Positions 8,551 through 20,000 of a DNA stretch of 34,747 bases are shown one piece after another. The notes beneath the pieces were generated by a model. It was not told the DNA's origin. It saw nothing but the letters and a program-made list of their open reading frames with translations, and made no database searches. Position numbers and translations under genes: made by a program. The number at the start of each line of letters is the position of its first letter. Within the stretch, counting starts at the first letter, position 1. This DNA is from Saccoglossus kowalevskii (lineage: Eukaryota; Hemichordata; Enteropneusta; Harrimaniidae): the NCBI RefSeq assembly GCF_000003605.2, contig NW_003124902.1:151666-186412 (forward strand), in the 5' to 3' direction.

Positions 8551-10072
8551 CATGCTCACCTTTGAACACAACGTTAAATCCGATGTTGCTTGGTAACAGA
8601 ATTATGTGGCTGGCATCGGGTACGATCATTTTGTTATTTTAAGCCAAATAATACAAATAATAGTGACGATTTCATATATTAACTTTCATCAACATTTACC
8701 ACGTGCAATTTCTCGAATTAACCGAGGTAACGACATATAGTAAAGGTATTACATATGTAATGTGTAACACAGACTCGTATGGTCGAAGGACTGTATATTT
8801 AGAAATGTCTACCATGAGATATAGTTTTGAATGACATACATCAGTGTTACCGTTCAACGGGTTTCAATCACTTAGTTTAACTAGTAATACAGAAAATAAA
8901 ACTGTGAACCTGCAATAAGCCAATTAATTATGGTTTGTTTGTGTTTACAGGTATTCTCTACTTCGATGAGAAAGCGCACGACATACTCAGAAGGCCAAGA
9001 CAAAACATTTTGAGAAAAATATAAAATTCTTTTTAATTTTCAATTAGTTAATCACCTGAAGGGCATAAAAACAATGTTGGTAATCACAGAACTCTGCCAT
9101 AATATTACAGTATTCGTTTTCATGAATGCTACAATAATGTGATTATTCTGTAGTCAGATTGGTAATTATTATCCTGCATAATTAAAGCGGCAATATCGAT
9201 CTTTTTTCTCTGATTTTCATTTTGTAATAGCCATCGCCGAAATGTGGACACTGAAAGTATCACATATACGCTATATACCGTCCGTATGAGCAAGACGTTT
9301 GACAGTTAAAATATAGGATAATCTAATATAGATAGTGGAATGAAAATTCTGTCTGTATTTCTTTCTTTAGAGATAATTATTTTTGAAAAAGTCGAGATAT
9401 TGGCTCGTGTCATGAGACAAGTGCAAATATGTACGAGTGCGATAAATTAAATCTACATAGAAGGTCCATGGCAAACCAAAACCAACTAAGGTGGAATTCT
9501 CCAGTGTTCTAACTCTTTCGCATCTGCACATTTAAAATCATTCCATTCTCAAATAAATTATTGAGTGGCATATGTCAGGTTTTAGCACAGTATCGTAGAA
9601 TACTTCATAGCAATCCATTCGTCATTTTGGTCCTTGCATTTGAAGTTGCACCATTTCGAGATATTCATCATTGACGTTAGTGCGTGAGATACAATTGAAG
9701 AATAACATTATGAGATTTAATATCCACTATCGGTTGATAGTATTATTTAAAATAACGAATGGCTGTACTACAGTGTATTGGGGACGGTGATATTGATGAA
9801 CATCATACTACTAGTAATTCGTATCGTACCTCTCAGGTTAACACCGTGAAGACCATCATATGACATTTCAAATAACCAAGCAACAAAAACAAGATGTGTG
9901 TTTTTAATACGTCAATAACGTGGCACTGTATGGTGGAACTAGACAATACACGTTCAAGACCTCTTTATGCAGCGTTTCAGTTTTATAGCGTTTAAATAAC
10001 ACACTACCGTGGCAAGATAACTTTCCAAATTGAACAATTGCAACATACATTGCGTAACAGGTTATGCTTGTT
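8551..10072. other. Intergenic, no gene recognised
   Basis: No exon with a convincing domain. An acceptor (gtttgtgtttacag, ending at 8950) is followed by short open frames in two phases (stops within 25 codons), which could be a terminal exon of an unrecognised transcript. The sequence runs into the assembly gap at its right end. Confidence 0.3.
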
Positions 10073-10122
10073 NNNNNNNNNNNNNNNNNNNNNNNNNNNN
10101 NNNNNNNNNNNNNNNNNNNNNN
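10073..10122. other. Assembly gap (50 N)
   Basis: A run of exactly 50 N. Such a round length is normally a placeholder, so the true distance between flanks is unknown. The flanks show no shared repeat by eye. Confidence 0.99.
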
Positions 10123-10639
10123 GATTAAAACAAAGATGAAGGGTACACGCTAACAGTGATCAGATGACATAAGGAACTTTGATATAAATCAAAACGCTCG
10201 ATATGTAGAAATGCGTACGCAAATGCCAATAACATTATCTTTCTTGCGAACCCTGTATTGCGATTGATTTTGTCATCGGAGTTCAATAGTACGTGTTCAA
10301 CGGACTGCCATGACAACGGTGCATAAAACTGTCACACCCGAATTAAGCCAAACTTTAATTGCATGACATAAATATTGCGAGTATATTTGAATGACGATTA
10401 AAATAAAACCTCCAGTCTAAGGTCTGTTCAACTTTGTATGTTTTGATGTCGCGATGACGAAAAACGAAACAACTTATCCCTAAATCGCACAACGTAATAC
10501 ATAATAATAATATACGTAATTCGTGGTCGTTATAAAATATACATCTTTACAACTCCAACGGAGTGTTGGAATTTAATTTGACCATTACAGAACGTGTATT
10601 GTGACATCATCGTTAATTAAATATTAATAAAATAGTTCA

Positions 10640-11150
10640 AAATTATCCAATCAGAAAGCGGATAAGATGGCGCACTTGCCATGTCATGTGAAGGCATGCG
10701 TGTGCATTATAAATTATAAATACGTACCGGTAGCCAGACAAGGTCGCGTGAATTGCACCCTCCGCGGTGCTCCAAACCCAACGTATCCTCGGGGCGGACA
10801 TCCGGGCATTTTCACCGCCTGGCAACCCGCGACGGTGAAAACAAAGGCCCAAAACTCGCAGAAAACGGTACTTTGGGGTGATTGTTGAGACTCCTCTGAA
10901 CAATGCAACAAGATTAGCCCTACGTGTGTAACATATATAAATTTGATTGTTCGGGATTACTTCAAAGTTGAGTTTGTGTTGTTTTCTCGAATTTTCACCG
11001 GCTCGACCAGTGTTCCACAGCAGCGCGCACAGAGCCCATCGAAATGCATGGTACAGTGGTGCGCGTCTTAGCAACGTGGAACGTCTGTGACGTAGCTCCG
11101 CCCCCGCGGATAGTGGGGATTGGTGACGTTCGGTCGGTAAGGGCGCCACT
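10640..11150. promoter_or_regulatory. CpG-rich island with promoter-like motifs
   Basis: This stretch stands out from its AT-rich surroundings by many CpGs. It contains a TATAAATA (about 10712-10719), an inverted CCAAT box next to TGACGT (gattggtgacgttcgg, about 11117-11132), another TGACGTAG and a GC box (ctccgcccccgcgg, about 11096-11109). A 168-codon open frame on the minus strand spans it, but its composition (Arg/Leu/Ala-rich, no motif) looks like a by-product of GC richness. The region may be a promoter for an unseen transcript, or a decayed GC-rich repeat. Confidence 0.3.
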
Positions 11151-12950
11151 CACGCCTGCCTACATGTCAGGCCAGATGTCAGGCCCAGCTGTTTGCCTTT
11201 CACTGTATATTGTTTAGACTGGCCACAGTAGGGGCGATTTTTTCAAACATAGATGTCATTTTTAATTTGAAAGAATATGTTCCCATATTTGGGAATTTCG
11301 CGGTGAGTGGGGTATTTCGTGGAAATATTTCCTTAATTTACTTGAGACAGGACAAATATAATCTCCCCCGACTGTAAGCCAGTCTATAAATAGTTTAGTC
11401 GTTCCAAAACGTATTTAGTTTTTAATGCATTTTCAAGTGAAACAACTGTTTTATACAAAATAACAATGGGAAGTGAAGTGATTGACTACACAATTAAAGA
11501 TTGCCAGTGATAGAGTGGCCTAGTTGTCTAGTGTGTTCTAGTCCGTAGAAAAAATCATGAACTATAAGAAGTTGACCTAGCTAGTGTCACAAGTACGAGT
11601 ACATTAACTAAATTAAAATTCGAAATGGGGTTTAGTAAGCGAGTTTCAAAAAAATTAGATATAATCAACAAAATGTGTTTCTCTGACAATATTATACCTC
11701 TATAGCCCGTGATTATGGAATCGTGTTAATGGCTGAAAATCAGGAATTAAGTAACTTTGAATTAAAAAGGAAGAAGAAAACAGAAACTGTGAATTTTATT
11801 TATTATTTGGGGATGGCTGGTACTGACCGCAAATATTTGGTCCAATCACAGTCCAATGATTCAATAATAATGACGATTTGAAGTCCTCCAATTAATAGTC
11901 GATATTAATTATGATATCATGCATTCACTCCTAGGCATATTTCAATTATGTAAATGATGTAAATACATCTAAGATTTTCTGCAATGTGCTATTATATCTT
12001 TTCTATTTTATGTGCATATATGACGCGTTTTTCCAGAGTCAATTCACACATTCACAGGTGCCTTCCATTTAAGGTAGCGAGAAGGGTTTTGTGACGTTTT
12101 CGAATAAATCATTCTCTGTCTGTTGTCTTGTTCAGAAGAGTAATTTAGCTTATATATTTCAAAAGACTAAGTATAGAGGTACAAGTTCGCACAAACTGGA
12201 CAGTCATTGTTTACATAATTATCACGTGACATCAAAAATGGCGAATCTTGTAAAAATGACTAAGTCTTCGATTGCGAGAGCACACTGCGGAATTTCCTGG
12301 TGAAATTTAAGTTATGCATTGTCCGTAATCAAGTCCATTGAAATGCGTCTCCGATAATCAAAAGACCTATTATTCCGATTTCTATGCAGGTTTGTTTTTT
12401 TGTCCTCAAATTATTTCATACTTGGCACATTTAACAGACTATTATTCTGTGACAAAGCATTTTCTTTAAAAACCCAGACATATTTCGCACCATCATTATC
12501 TTTTGAACGATAACTGCGAGTTTGAATGTCCTAGTCCGAACGCACTTGATTTGGCGGCGGTCCCAATGAGTCGTACTCAATCGAAACTTCAGTTCGAGAA
12601 AAACGCGAAAAACAGTCTTGGTTAATAAAACACTGTAGATTTGCTGCATTATTATAAATATACACTAAAAATGGCCAAACATATTAACCACTGATATCAT
12701 AGAGCTCATAAAGAGTGTCAGATAATGAATAATTTCAAGCTCGAGCGTGAAAATTAAAGAAAACTGCTGGCATTTGAGTCCCCACTCCAGGAACGTTTGG
12801 GTTTCCATTGTTATGCAAACAAACAACGAAGGATAATCCTCTGACAAACATTACTGTCCCACTGTACACGCTGACAGTTTACAAACAAGCTAATCCTTCA
12901 AGTGTCTCTGATAAGTGATCTAATAAAACGGTTTTCATGGTGAAACAAAA
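11151..12950. other. Intergenic, no gene recognised
   Basis: AT-rich, with only short open frames and no splice-supported coding exon. It contains a TATCACGTGACA E-box at about 12221 and an AAAATGGCGAAT start-like or YY1-like motif at about 12236 that closes after 22 codons. Confidence 0.35.
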
Positions 12951-13029
12951 TGGCCGATGTTTGAAAAAAAACAAGCAGCCTCTCGACTGAGATAGCTCCG
13001 CTGTTAGCAATGCACATTTCAATTAAAGA

Positions 13030-13950
13030 ACAGAAGATATCATTAGAAAATGAACAATATGCATAGTATCAATGCAATGGGACTTGCTGTTTTCAACAAG
13101 AATTAAAAAATATAATTTTTCACCATAAATGATTGTGGTTTTTAACAAGAAGAAAATATCACTTTTTACCAAAAATGACAAAAATATTCACCAAAATTAG
13201 AGAATTAAAGATATCATTACAAAATGAATAAATCTGAGAGAGGTCCACATGTAGTACCTATATATGTAATATCAAAGCAATTGGACTTGCGGTTTTTAAC
13301 AAGAAGTCGAAAATATCACTTTTTACCAAAAATGACAAAAATATTCACCAAAATTAGAGAATTGACGATATCATTACAAAATGAACAAATTTGAGAGTGG
13401 TCCACATGTAGTACCTATATATGTAATATCAAAGCAATTGGACTTGTGGTTTTTAACAAGAAGTCGAAAATATCACTTTTTACTAAAAATGACAAAAATA
13501 TTCATTAAAATTAGAGAATTAAAGATATCATTACAAAATGAACAAATCTGAGAGAGGTCCACATGTAGTACCTATATATGTAATATCAAAGCAATTGGAC
13601 TTGCGGTTTTTAACAAGAAGTTGAAAATATCACTTTTTACTAAAAATGACAAAAATATTCATTAAAATTAGAGAACTAAAGATATCATTACAAAATGAAC
13701 AAATCTGAGAGAGATTCACATGTAGTACCTATATATGTAATATCAAAGCAATTGGACTTGCGGTTTTTAACAAGAAGTCGAAAATATCACTTTTTACCAA
13801 AAATGACAAAAATATTCACCAAAATTAGAGAATTGAAAATATGATCATGAAATGAACAAATCTGAGAGAGGTCTACCCAAGGTACATATACACCAAGTAT
13901 CAAAGCATTCAGGCTTGTAGTTTTCAAGAAGAAGTCGAAAAAGTAAAACA
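13030..13950. repeat. 157-bp tandem array (about 5.5 units)
   Basis: The landmark AAT(C/T)TGAGAG occurs at 13231, 13388, 13545, 13702 and 13859, each exactly 157 bases apart. A diverged partial unit precedes the first landmark. Units share ccacatgtagtacctatata, a cAAAGCAAttggacttg block and aagaagtcgaaaatatcac. The strict spacing with few differences suggests recent homogenisation. The first and last units are most diverged, as expected for array edges. Confidence 0.92.
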
Positions 13951-13960
13951 TTGACACGGA

Positions 13961-14000
13961 CGACGGACGACGGACGACGGACGACGGACGACGACGACAT
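13961..14000. repeat. (CGGACGA)n microsatellite
   Basis: About five 7-bp units ending in extra gac triplets, located between the 157-bp array and the terminal hairpin of the helentron-like element. A degenerate remnant of this junction (gcaggcggacagctcc) appears in the fragment at 28327-28450. Confidence 0.9.
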
Positions 14001-14690
14001 ACAATCACTCATATGATAGGCTCCGCTCGACAAAGTCGACAGCGGAGCTAATAAAAAAGGGGAGATGTGGTCAGTCTGATTTAGAGTATATTTGAAATGT
14101 TTGCAGTTAGATAAGCTTTGACCTCGCTAATTGCCGGGCCGTGGACGGTACATGTTTCTCTTCTCACAGGCACCTGGCACAGAGCAATCAGCCCCCGATC
14201 TATGACAATAACTCCGGGAATAACTCGTGCTGGATTTTTACAGGGGTTACTAACCTGTGTTTTAATGGGGGTATGTGAATAATGAGCAAGATTTGTTGAG
14301 CATATTTTTAGTGAGCAAAATTTTGTTCACGGGTCGGATGAAAAATCCTTGTTGAAACAGATAAGGGATCTATATGGTTGGATTAGGTAGAAGAGTCGGC
14401 TGCTATTTAATATTTACATAAATAAAAGCCAGCGAGTTCTTTATAACTTAGTACTGAAATACATTTACTGCTATAAGAAATAAAAAAATAAATAAAAAAA
14501 AAAAGTTTTGGATACATGTGTACATGAAAATATTTCCCTTTCATTTCAAATGGTTAACCGTTAATCTGTTTCAAGAAAAACGATGCTCAAAGGTTAGTAC
14601 TAGGATACCTTTGCTCACCACTTATCCAACCTCGTTTTTACATGGCACAGTCTCATTCCCTGGACAGAGAAATATGTTAAATCCGATATA

Positions 14691-14891
14691 CTGTAAAATG
14701 CTTTATTTTAGCTGGAATTAATTTTCACTGAAAAGACTTTTTGGACGTTTTGTATGGAATTTATTTACACCGATTTTTGACGAGTTGAATGAAAGATATG
14801 GAGAAAATGGTATATTCGCCGCTAGGTTTTATTTTCACTGAATAGTCCCCTCAGCGAAAATAAATTCCAGGCAAAAAAAAGTATTTTACAG
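14691..14891. mobile_element. TA-flanked MITE (Tc1/mariner-like)
   Basis: The termini are CTGTAAAAT (from 14691) and ATTTTACAG (to 14891), each flanked by TA (14689-14690 and 14892-14893), the target duplication of Tc1/mariner elements. The inverted repeats extend about 43 bases with few mismatches; the left includes agctggaattaattttcac and the right includes gcgaaaataaattccaggc. The centre (about 110 bases) has no coding capacity. Confidence 0.72.
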
Positions 14892-14899
14892 TATACTAC

Positions 14900-15850
14900 G
14901 ATGATGTAAACAGTTGAAGAGGTTACCATGGCATTTATCGCCAAGGTGAACTACATGTTTACATTCAGTAATGACCGCCACTTTGGTCAGTTTTAAAACT
15001 GTTCCTATCACTTGGTTTCCATGGTGAGGATATATCTGTTTAAAGTGTGCATGGTGATTCTGATTAAACAAAGTGTCTATCTAACAGTTTTTGAAAAAAA
15101 AATGCAGTAGACTTTAAAACAGTGCTTGGACTGTGATTTGGATTTCGACCCAGTCTACGCTGGAGTACGTCACATGCCACATAAACAGTGGAATGTCCCG
15201 TGCTTGTGTCACGTGATTTTGAGAGATTTATTGAGCTATTGGTAACTCTTATTCGATATACCCGCTAAGTACTGCAACACATGAATACGGTAATCTGTCG
15301 CGTACTGCACATTATTTACGATGTATTTTAACTACCGGATGGCTGTGAATGCAATGACGTTACAATCGTATTTCACCTGTCGCCACGCATCGTACGACCT
15401 AGTCATTTCTTCTAAATGAGGCGGGGGGGGGGGGACTTTTCTCGATTCTCACGAAACCATCGAGTCAATACGGTGGCTTACAACTACAATCGACGATACG
15501 CATTTCAAAACCAGATGGGTATTCGCTAAAATTCGACTCACAAATCAAAGGCTTGATTTTTCTGATATATTAAATACTAAAGTTTGGAATAAGACTATGC
15601 CACCCCTTGCAAAATCACTTTTCAAAAGATAAACAAATTACATTCTTAACTAAGTGACTTGGCGCCTTGATGCAAATTCAAGTTATGATGTGAAACCTAG
15701 CCTTTTCCCGAAATACCCGATAGATGTAAGAGTCACGGTGTTTGTACTTACCTGCCTGTCTGCTTTCAATAAACTGACTGATATTTGGGGGAATTAAAAC
15801 TAGAATTCAGTTTAGAAACTAGGGAACTTGGTTCAGTAAAAGGACCACAG
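14900..15850. other. Intergenic, no gene recognised
   Basis: Short open frames only. Contains a poly-G tract (about 15423-15434) and a TCACGTGA E-box near 15210. It separates the TA-flanked MITE from the TTAA-type MITE. Confidence 0.35.
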
Positions 15851-15857
15851 AACTTAA

Positions 15858-15982
15858 AGGGCGGTGGTCATCGCGCAGCGCTTGTTCAAATTTCATGTAA
15901 ACGAACAATGCATATTACACGCGTTGTGTACGTCGCTATGGGTCCCATATCGAACAGGACACGGCGCGACGACCATCGCCCT
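15858..15982. mobile_element. TTAA-type MITE, intact copy (piggyBac-like target)
   Basis: A 125-bp element with inverted termini AGGGCGRTGGTCRTCGCGC at both ends (two mismatches). It is flanked by perfect TTAA duplications (15854-15857 and 15983-15986). TTAA target duplications are typical of piggyBac-type transposition. The interior matches 6508-6632. The two copies in one window suggest a family abundant in this genome. It lies 3' of the sulfotransferase gene. Confidence 0.78.
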
Positions 15983-16081
15983 TTAAAAACTGGTTGAATG
16001 GAACCACAGATTAAACTGGTTCATATGCGTTTGATAATAAAGAGGCACACACAAAACGTACTACTATAAAACAGAAATGCA

Positions 16082-16087
16082 TTTAAT
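16082..16087 (-). terminator. Candidate polyadenylation signal of the sulfotransferase
   Basis: ATTAAA on the minus strand, about 150 bases past the stop. A canonical AATAAA at 16238-16233 abuts the stop codon and would leave almost no 3' UTR, so the farther variant is favoured, with modest confidence. Confidence 0.3.
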
Positions 16088-16238
16088 ATTGACAATGTTT
16101 TTTTTAAAAAGCACAATTATGGAAAGCATCATAATTCCAACATACCCTAGTCTTAGAACAGTTTAACAATGAAAAAAAAAGACAATCCCCGATTGATAAA
16201 ACCTATTAGTACCCGTGACATATTGTAAACATTTTATT

Positions 16239-17051
16239 CTATAGCCAGTCAGGTACGTGATATGAAAACAAATCAAAATCCGTCTCGTACTTTTTCACTA
16301 AGTTCTCAATGTGTTGCGCGGGGATAGTGGCAAATTCCCTTTGTAAGATATCTGGCGTCGTGGGTTTATACCATTTTTGTCTTTTGGGGAATTCCACTTC
16401 ATTATCGGCGCCCACAGCATTTAACACGTGTTCTGTGTCCGATTCAATGTTTTCCAGTGTGCCGATGAAATCATAACGTACTGAACACGGCTGACAAAGA
16501 TCGTGCATTGGCTTCCAGTGAATGTCCATTTTACTGACGCTGCTATCAATGACGTATTGCACAAATTCACTGAACGTCACTGTCATGTTGGCAATGTCGT
16601 TGACGTCAACAATGTGTCGATATTTCAGCAAGATTGCATGCCCAATCTTCTCACGAAACTCTGGTATATTCTCTGTGAACTTGTTCCTGTAGGCGGACAG
16701 CATTCGTGTTAGCGGCTGGCGAGAAAACATAAACTTGTAATAGTGTTTTAATTTGTAGTCTGCTTCCGCCTCTGGAAGATCGCTCAACAAAGTCAGTCCC
16801 TTGCGATGGTCCATTTTAATTGGCTTATGGATGTTTTCAATATAACCATCTAATACCTTAATTACACGTTTCCAGTTAGAACAAGCCACTTTCGGCACAA
16901 AACAATAAAGAAATTTGTATTTATCGTTGACGATAATCTGTTTGTACAGAGTATATTTTTCATCCCGCGTTAGAGAAGATATATTACTTTTGTAAAGTTT
17001 TGTATTCTTACAAGACGCCTCAAGATGCCGACTCCTCGTCTCCCATGGCAA
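16239..17051 (-). CDS. Sulfotransferase catalytic exon
   Basis: This is the terminal coding exon and holds the whole catalytic domain (270 residues). It begins TTGCCATGGGAG right after a polypyrimidine acceptor, so its first residue is Leu and an internal start is unlikely. It ends HVPDWL at TAG (16241-16239). Arg at the 3'-phosphate motif and Lys in PKVACSNWK are present, so the enzyme looks active. No frameshift or stop is seen. Confidence 0.93.
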   Translation of the reverse strand: MPWETRSRHLEASCKNTKLYKSNISSLTRDEKYTLYKQIIVNDKYKFLYCFVPKVACSNWKRVIKVLDGYIENIHKPIKMDHRKGLTLLSDLPEAEADYKLKHYYKFMFSRQPLTRMLSAYRNKFTENIPEFREKIGHAILLKYRHIVDVNDIANMTVTFSEFVQYVIDSSVSKMDIHWKPMHDLCQPCSVRYDFIGTLENIESDTEHVLNAVGADNEVEFPKRQKWYKPTTPDILQREFATIPAQHIENLVKKYETDFDLFSYHVPDWL

Positions 17052-20000
17052 CTACAAAAAAAAGAGAAAACAGGACGCTAAGTTGGTTAATTAGACACAA
17101 TATACAGTTTTGCATTTCAGTATATACACTAATTCAATAGCTTCACACAATTCCAACTATTTGATAGTCTTGAAATCAAACTTGCCCGCTAATCATTTAT
17201 CATATCAAGTTGATGGGCCATGCACGCGTTACGCATACCAATCTGTTTTGGCGTGCGTCCATCTGGAAGTCCACTCTATAGGGTGCCAACAAATTCAAGT
17301 GCCGCATACACCTTCGGGCGGTAAGTAGAAAGAGTGAAAGACAGCGCATAACATATCAAGGACAAAAGATATTACCGCTTTTCAAACAACTCGCTAATGA
17401 ATGTTATTCAGTCAACGTGCAACTAAACATATTAAACGGGGACACAAGCGTAGACTGTTTATCATAAACGCAAGTAAAAGGTTTCTTGAAAATAAATAGA
17501 TAATTGCGAAATGGTGGTGTGTTTTCGTGAAATTTTGCATTTGAAGAAAATTGAGTTAGATACCAAATTATAATACACGAACACGAGATCAGTGAACTAC
17601 ATAAACGATTCCAGCAGGCTTGATATATATAATTTACTGTTATGAGAATGTTAATTAGTATCGAAAACAAAAACCAAATAAAACATTAATATACTTTCGG
17701 GGGCCACCCATTCCGAGACGTGACATTCTACACACAAACAAATGATATACAATTGTATAATTATGTCTGTGTCCGGGTGGGACGTTCTGTTAAACACGAG
17801 TACACAACCTTGAAAAGAAAAAACACAATAAGTATTTTCGACAGGCAGTTACACGTAATGCTAGGGAACGACATCTTATAAACCAGATCCCCAACAGACA
17901 ATGAATCGTCTCTAATATTAACACTGGAAACGCCCGGTGACTGGAGCCCAAGGACAATTGATAAGGTGTAATAGATACTGGTCACATCCCACGACCTCCT
18001 CCAAGTTGTACGCGACAACGGGCGTTTAGCACCATAACGCGCTAATGGGCGTGGAATTGAAAACAGATTGCCAAGTTTGGACCTCGGTATACAACACAGA
18101 AAAATATTTCATAAAACATCAGAAGCTTTCTATGTTAATGACCGGTAAATTACATACACTGCAACAGTTACGAACTCTAAGAAGATATTGCGATGTTTGG
18201 GTTTTGCTGAATGTTCACGTGCCCCCCCCCCGTATGCGAGTCCTGTCCACAAAGAAAGACACGTACATCGATATATCATGATTCTATCTACATCTGCAAT
18301 ACGAGACTTGTTTTCCTTTATTCGGCGTATATTACCATCACGGATATCTGAATTAGTATGTAATACGTGTGTATTTCCTCACGCGCACGTTACCCGCGGG
18401 AATATCTGAATTACTGTCTAGTATTGGCGATACATTTCCTCCAAGTTCGGCTTATGCTGTAACAGTGGCCTCATCAAGCTGAAACCCTCAAAATGCAGGA
18501 AATATCGTTTCAGAGAGGCTAGACCCCCCCCCCCACGCAAAATTTCGTGCCGTCGCCTCTGTATAGAACACGTTTATATTTAATCAAATCAAGTTGTCGC
18601 TACTACTTAAAATAAAGTATATTCTAACAATGAAATTGTTGGCACTTTTGCTATATTAAAATAAAAATATTTACCTATACCCTATTTCAATGTGTTTTAC
18701 AGTATTACCAGCATTGGTATCTGAATAACTATGAAATATGCGAGATGTATTCTTTCAGCGTACATTACCAGCAGGGGTATCTGAATTTCGCATAACTTTG
18801 ATAACCCACTTTCATATACACGGACTAAATCTAAGGGATAAACCATTCAGTCTACTGGGCTAAAATAAAATCTTTTTGTCGGCCATCTCACAATGCACAA
18901 AGTTTACAATTAACTGGAGATGCGAGACAATAATTTTATTATTATTTTGTTACCATGACAATCGATATGCAGATTTGGATATGCTTAGAATTTTAAATTT
19001 ACGGTGACTTATAATCACCAAACAAAATCGCCAAAAAATGTTGGCAATTTTCTGACAACTTTGTTAGGTGCGGGAACTTATTTTACGCGTAAACTGCGCA
19101 TATATGTTTGTCAAATGATCTCTCGTTGAAACAAAGTACTAAAAAGTCCATTTTCCAAAGATAACAATAGTTTTGATGTATTTCTCAAAACAGATTAAGT
19201 TGATAAATAAACATGATGTTATAATTTGCTGAAGTATTCAAGTTACTGTTGGAAACGCACATGTTGTCAAGCTCAAATTCCTATATACAAGATTAATGGA
19301 AAACAAACTACGCTACGCTTGCTGCTAGTTGAATTGTTGGTATCAGGCGTGAAGTATAAACGTCATGATTCCCACGCGAGATCTCGGTCACGGCAGTAGG
19401 GGTCAAGGTTCAATACATCACTGTCAAACATATTTATGACGAAAGAAGAAAGTCGTCTTTGAAAGTCAATGTATAGAACAATCAATCTTTCAATGCAGAG
19501 ATAGTCATCGGCTGTCAAATTACAATATTTGCCCTTATTTGAATTGAACATCGTAAGTCGCATTCGCTTTGCTGCAGACTTCAAAGGCATTGCTGTCATC
19601 GAACAATGTAAACAGCCACGGAACCACAATAGATAAGGGAATGCAGAGTTTACATAGACCCAATTCCGCCGTGCGCGTTACTTGCCTCACTAATAATGCA
19701 ATTAATTGTCGGTAGTTATTGGTGACTAAGAAAAGCATAGTATTAATGGAATATCATATAACAAGCACGTCGACTCCTTCATTCGTTTCACTAACTTTTT
19801 AAAATATCAAGCTTAACGGGCACAGCATATTTTGTTTGTAATCAAGACTTTCAGTAAATGGGCGCTTTGTTGTCGGGTATAAAACCTAGACTGCCTTTCG
19901 ATTCATTGCTACGTACCGTTTAGCCGATGCGGCCGGTTGGTCTGAACGGTTCATGTGGCTCCCACACTCAACTGGATACGGTCAATAGACCATAGTGCCC

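Larger units (their letters stand above)
12965..14051. mobile_element. Helentron-like non-autonomous element with tandem-repeat core
   Basis: The left end (about 12965-13010) carries TAGCTCCGCTGT (12993-13004). The right end carries its inverted complement, ACAGCGGAGCTA (14039-14050), within a hairpin: GCTCCGCT (14020-14027) pairs with AGCGGAGC (14041-14048), enclosing CGAC/GTCG. CTAA then T follows at 14048-14052. Between the ends lie a 157-bp tandem array and a (CGGACGA)n microsatellite (about 13961-14000). This order (subterminal inverted repeat, tandem core, microsatellite, 3' hairpin) is that of DINE/helentron-derived elements, and the ~160-bp core recalls bivalve 'pearl' elements. The left boundary is supported by the inverted copy ending near 22165. 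No protein is encoded. Confidence 0.65.

Noticed and set aside
10643-11149. 168-codon minus-strand open frame
   Set aside because: Its composition follows the local GC richness, there is no motif, and promoter-like elements overlap it. Not called as a gene.
13787-14033. Minus-strand open frames with VVRRPSS repeats
   Set aside because: Translations of the (CGGACGA)n microsatellite and the 157-bp array.
17110-17328. + strand frame ending at a GTAAGT donor in the sulfotransferase intron
   Set aside because: No domain, no partner exon, and it is antisense to a better-supported gene.
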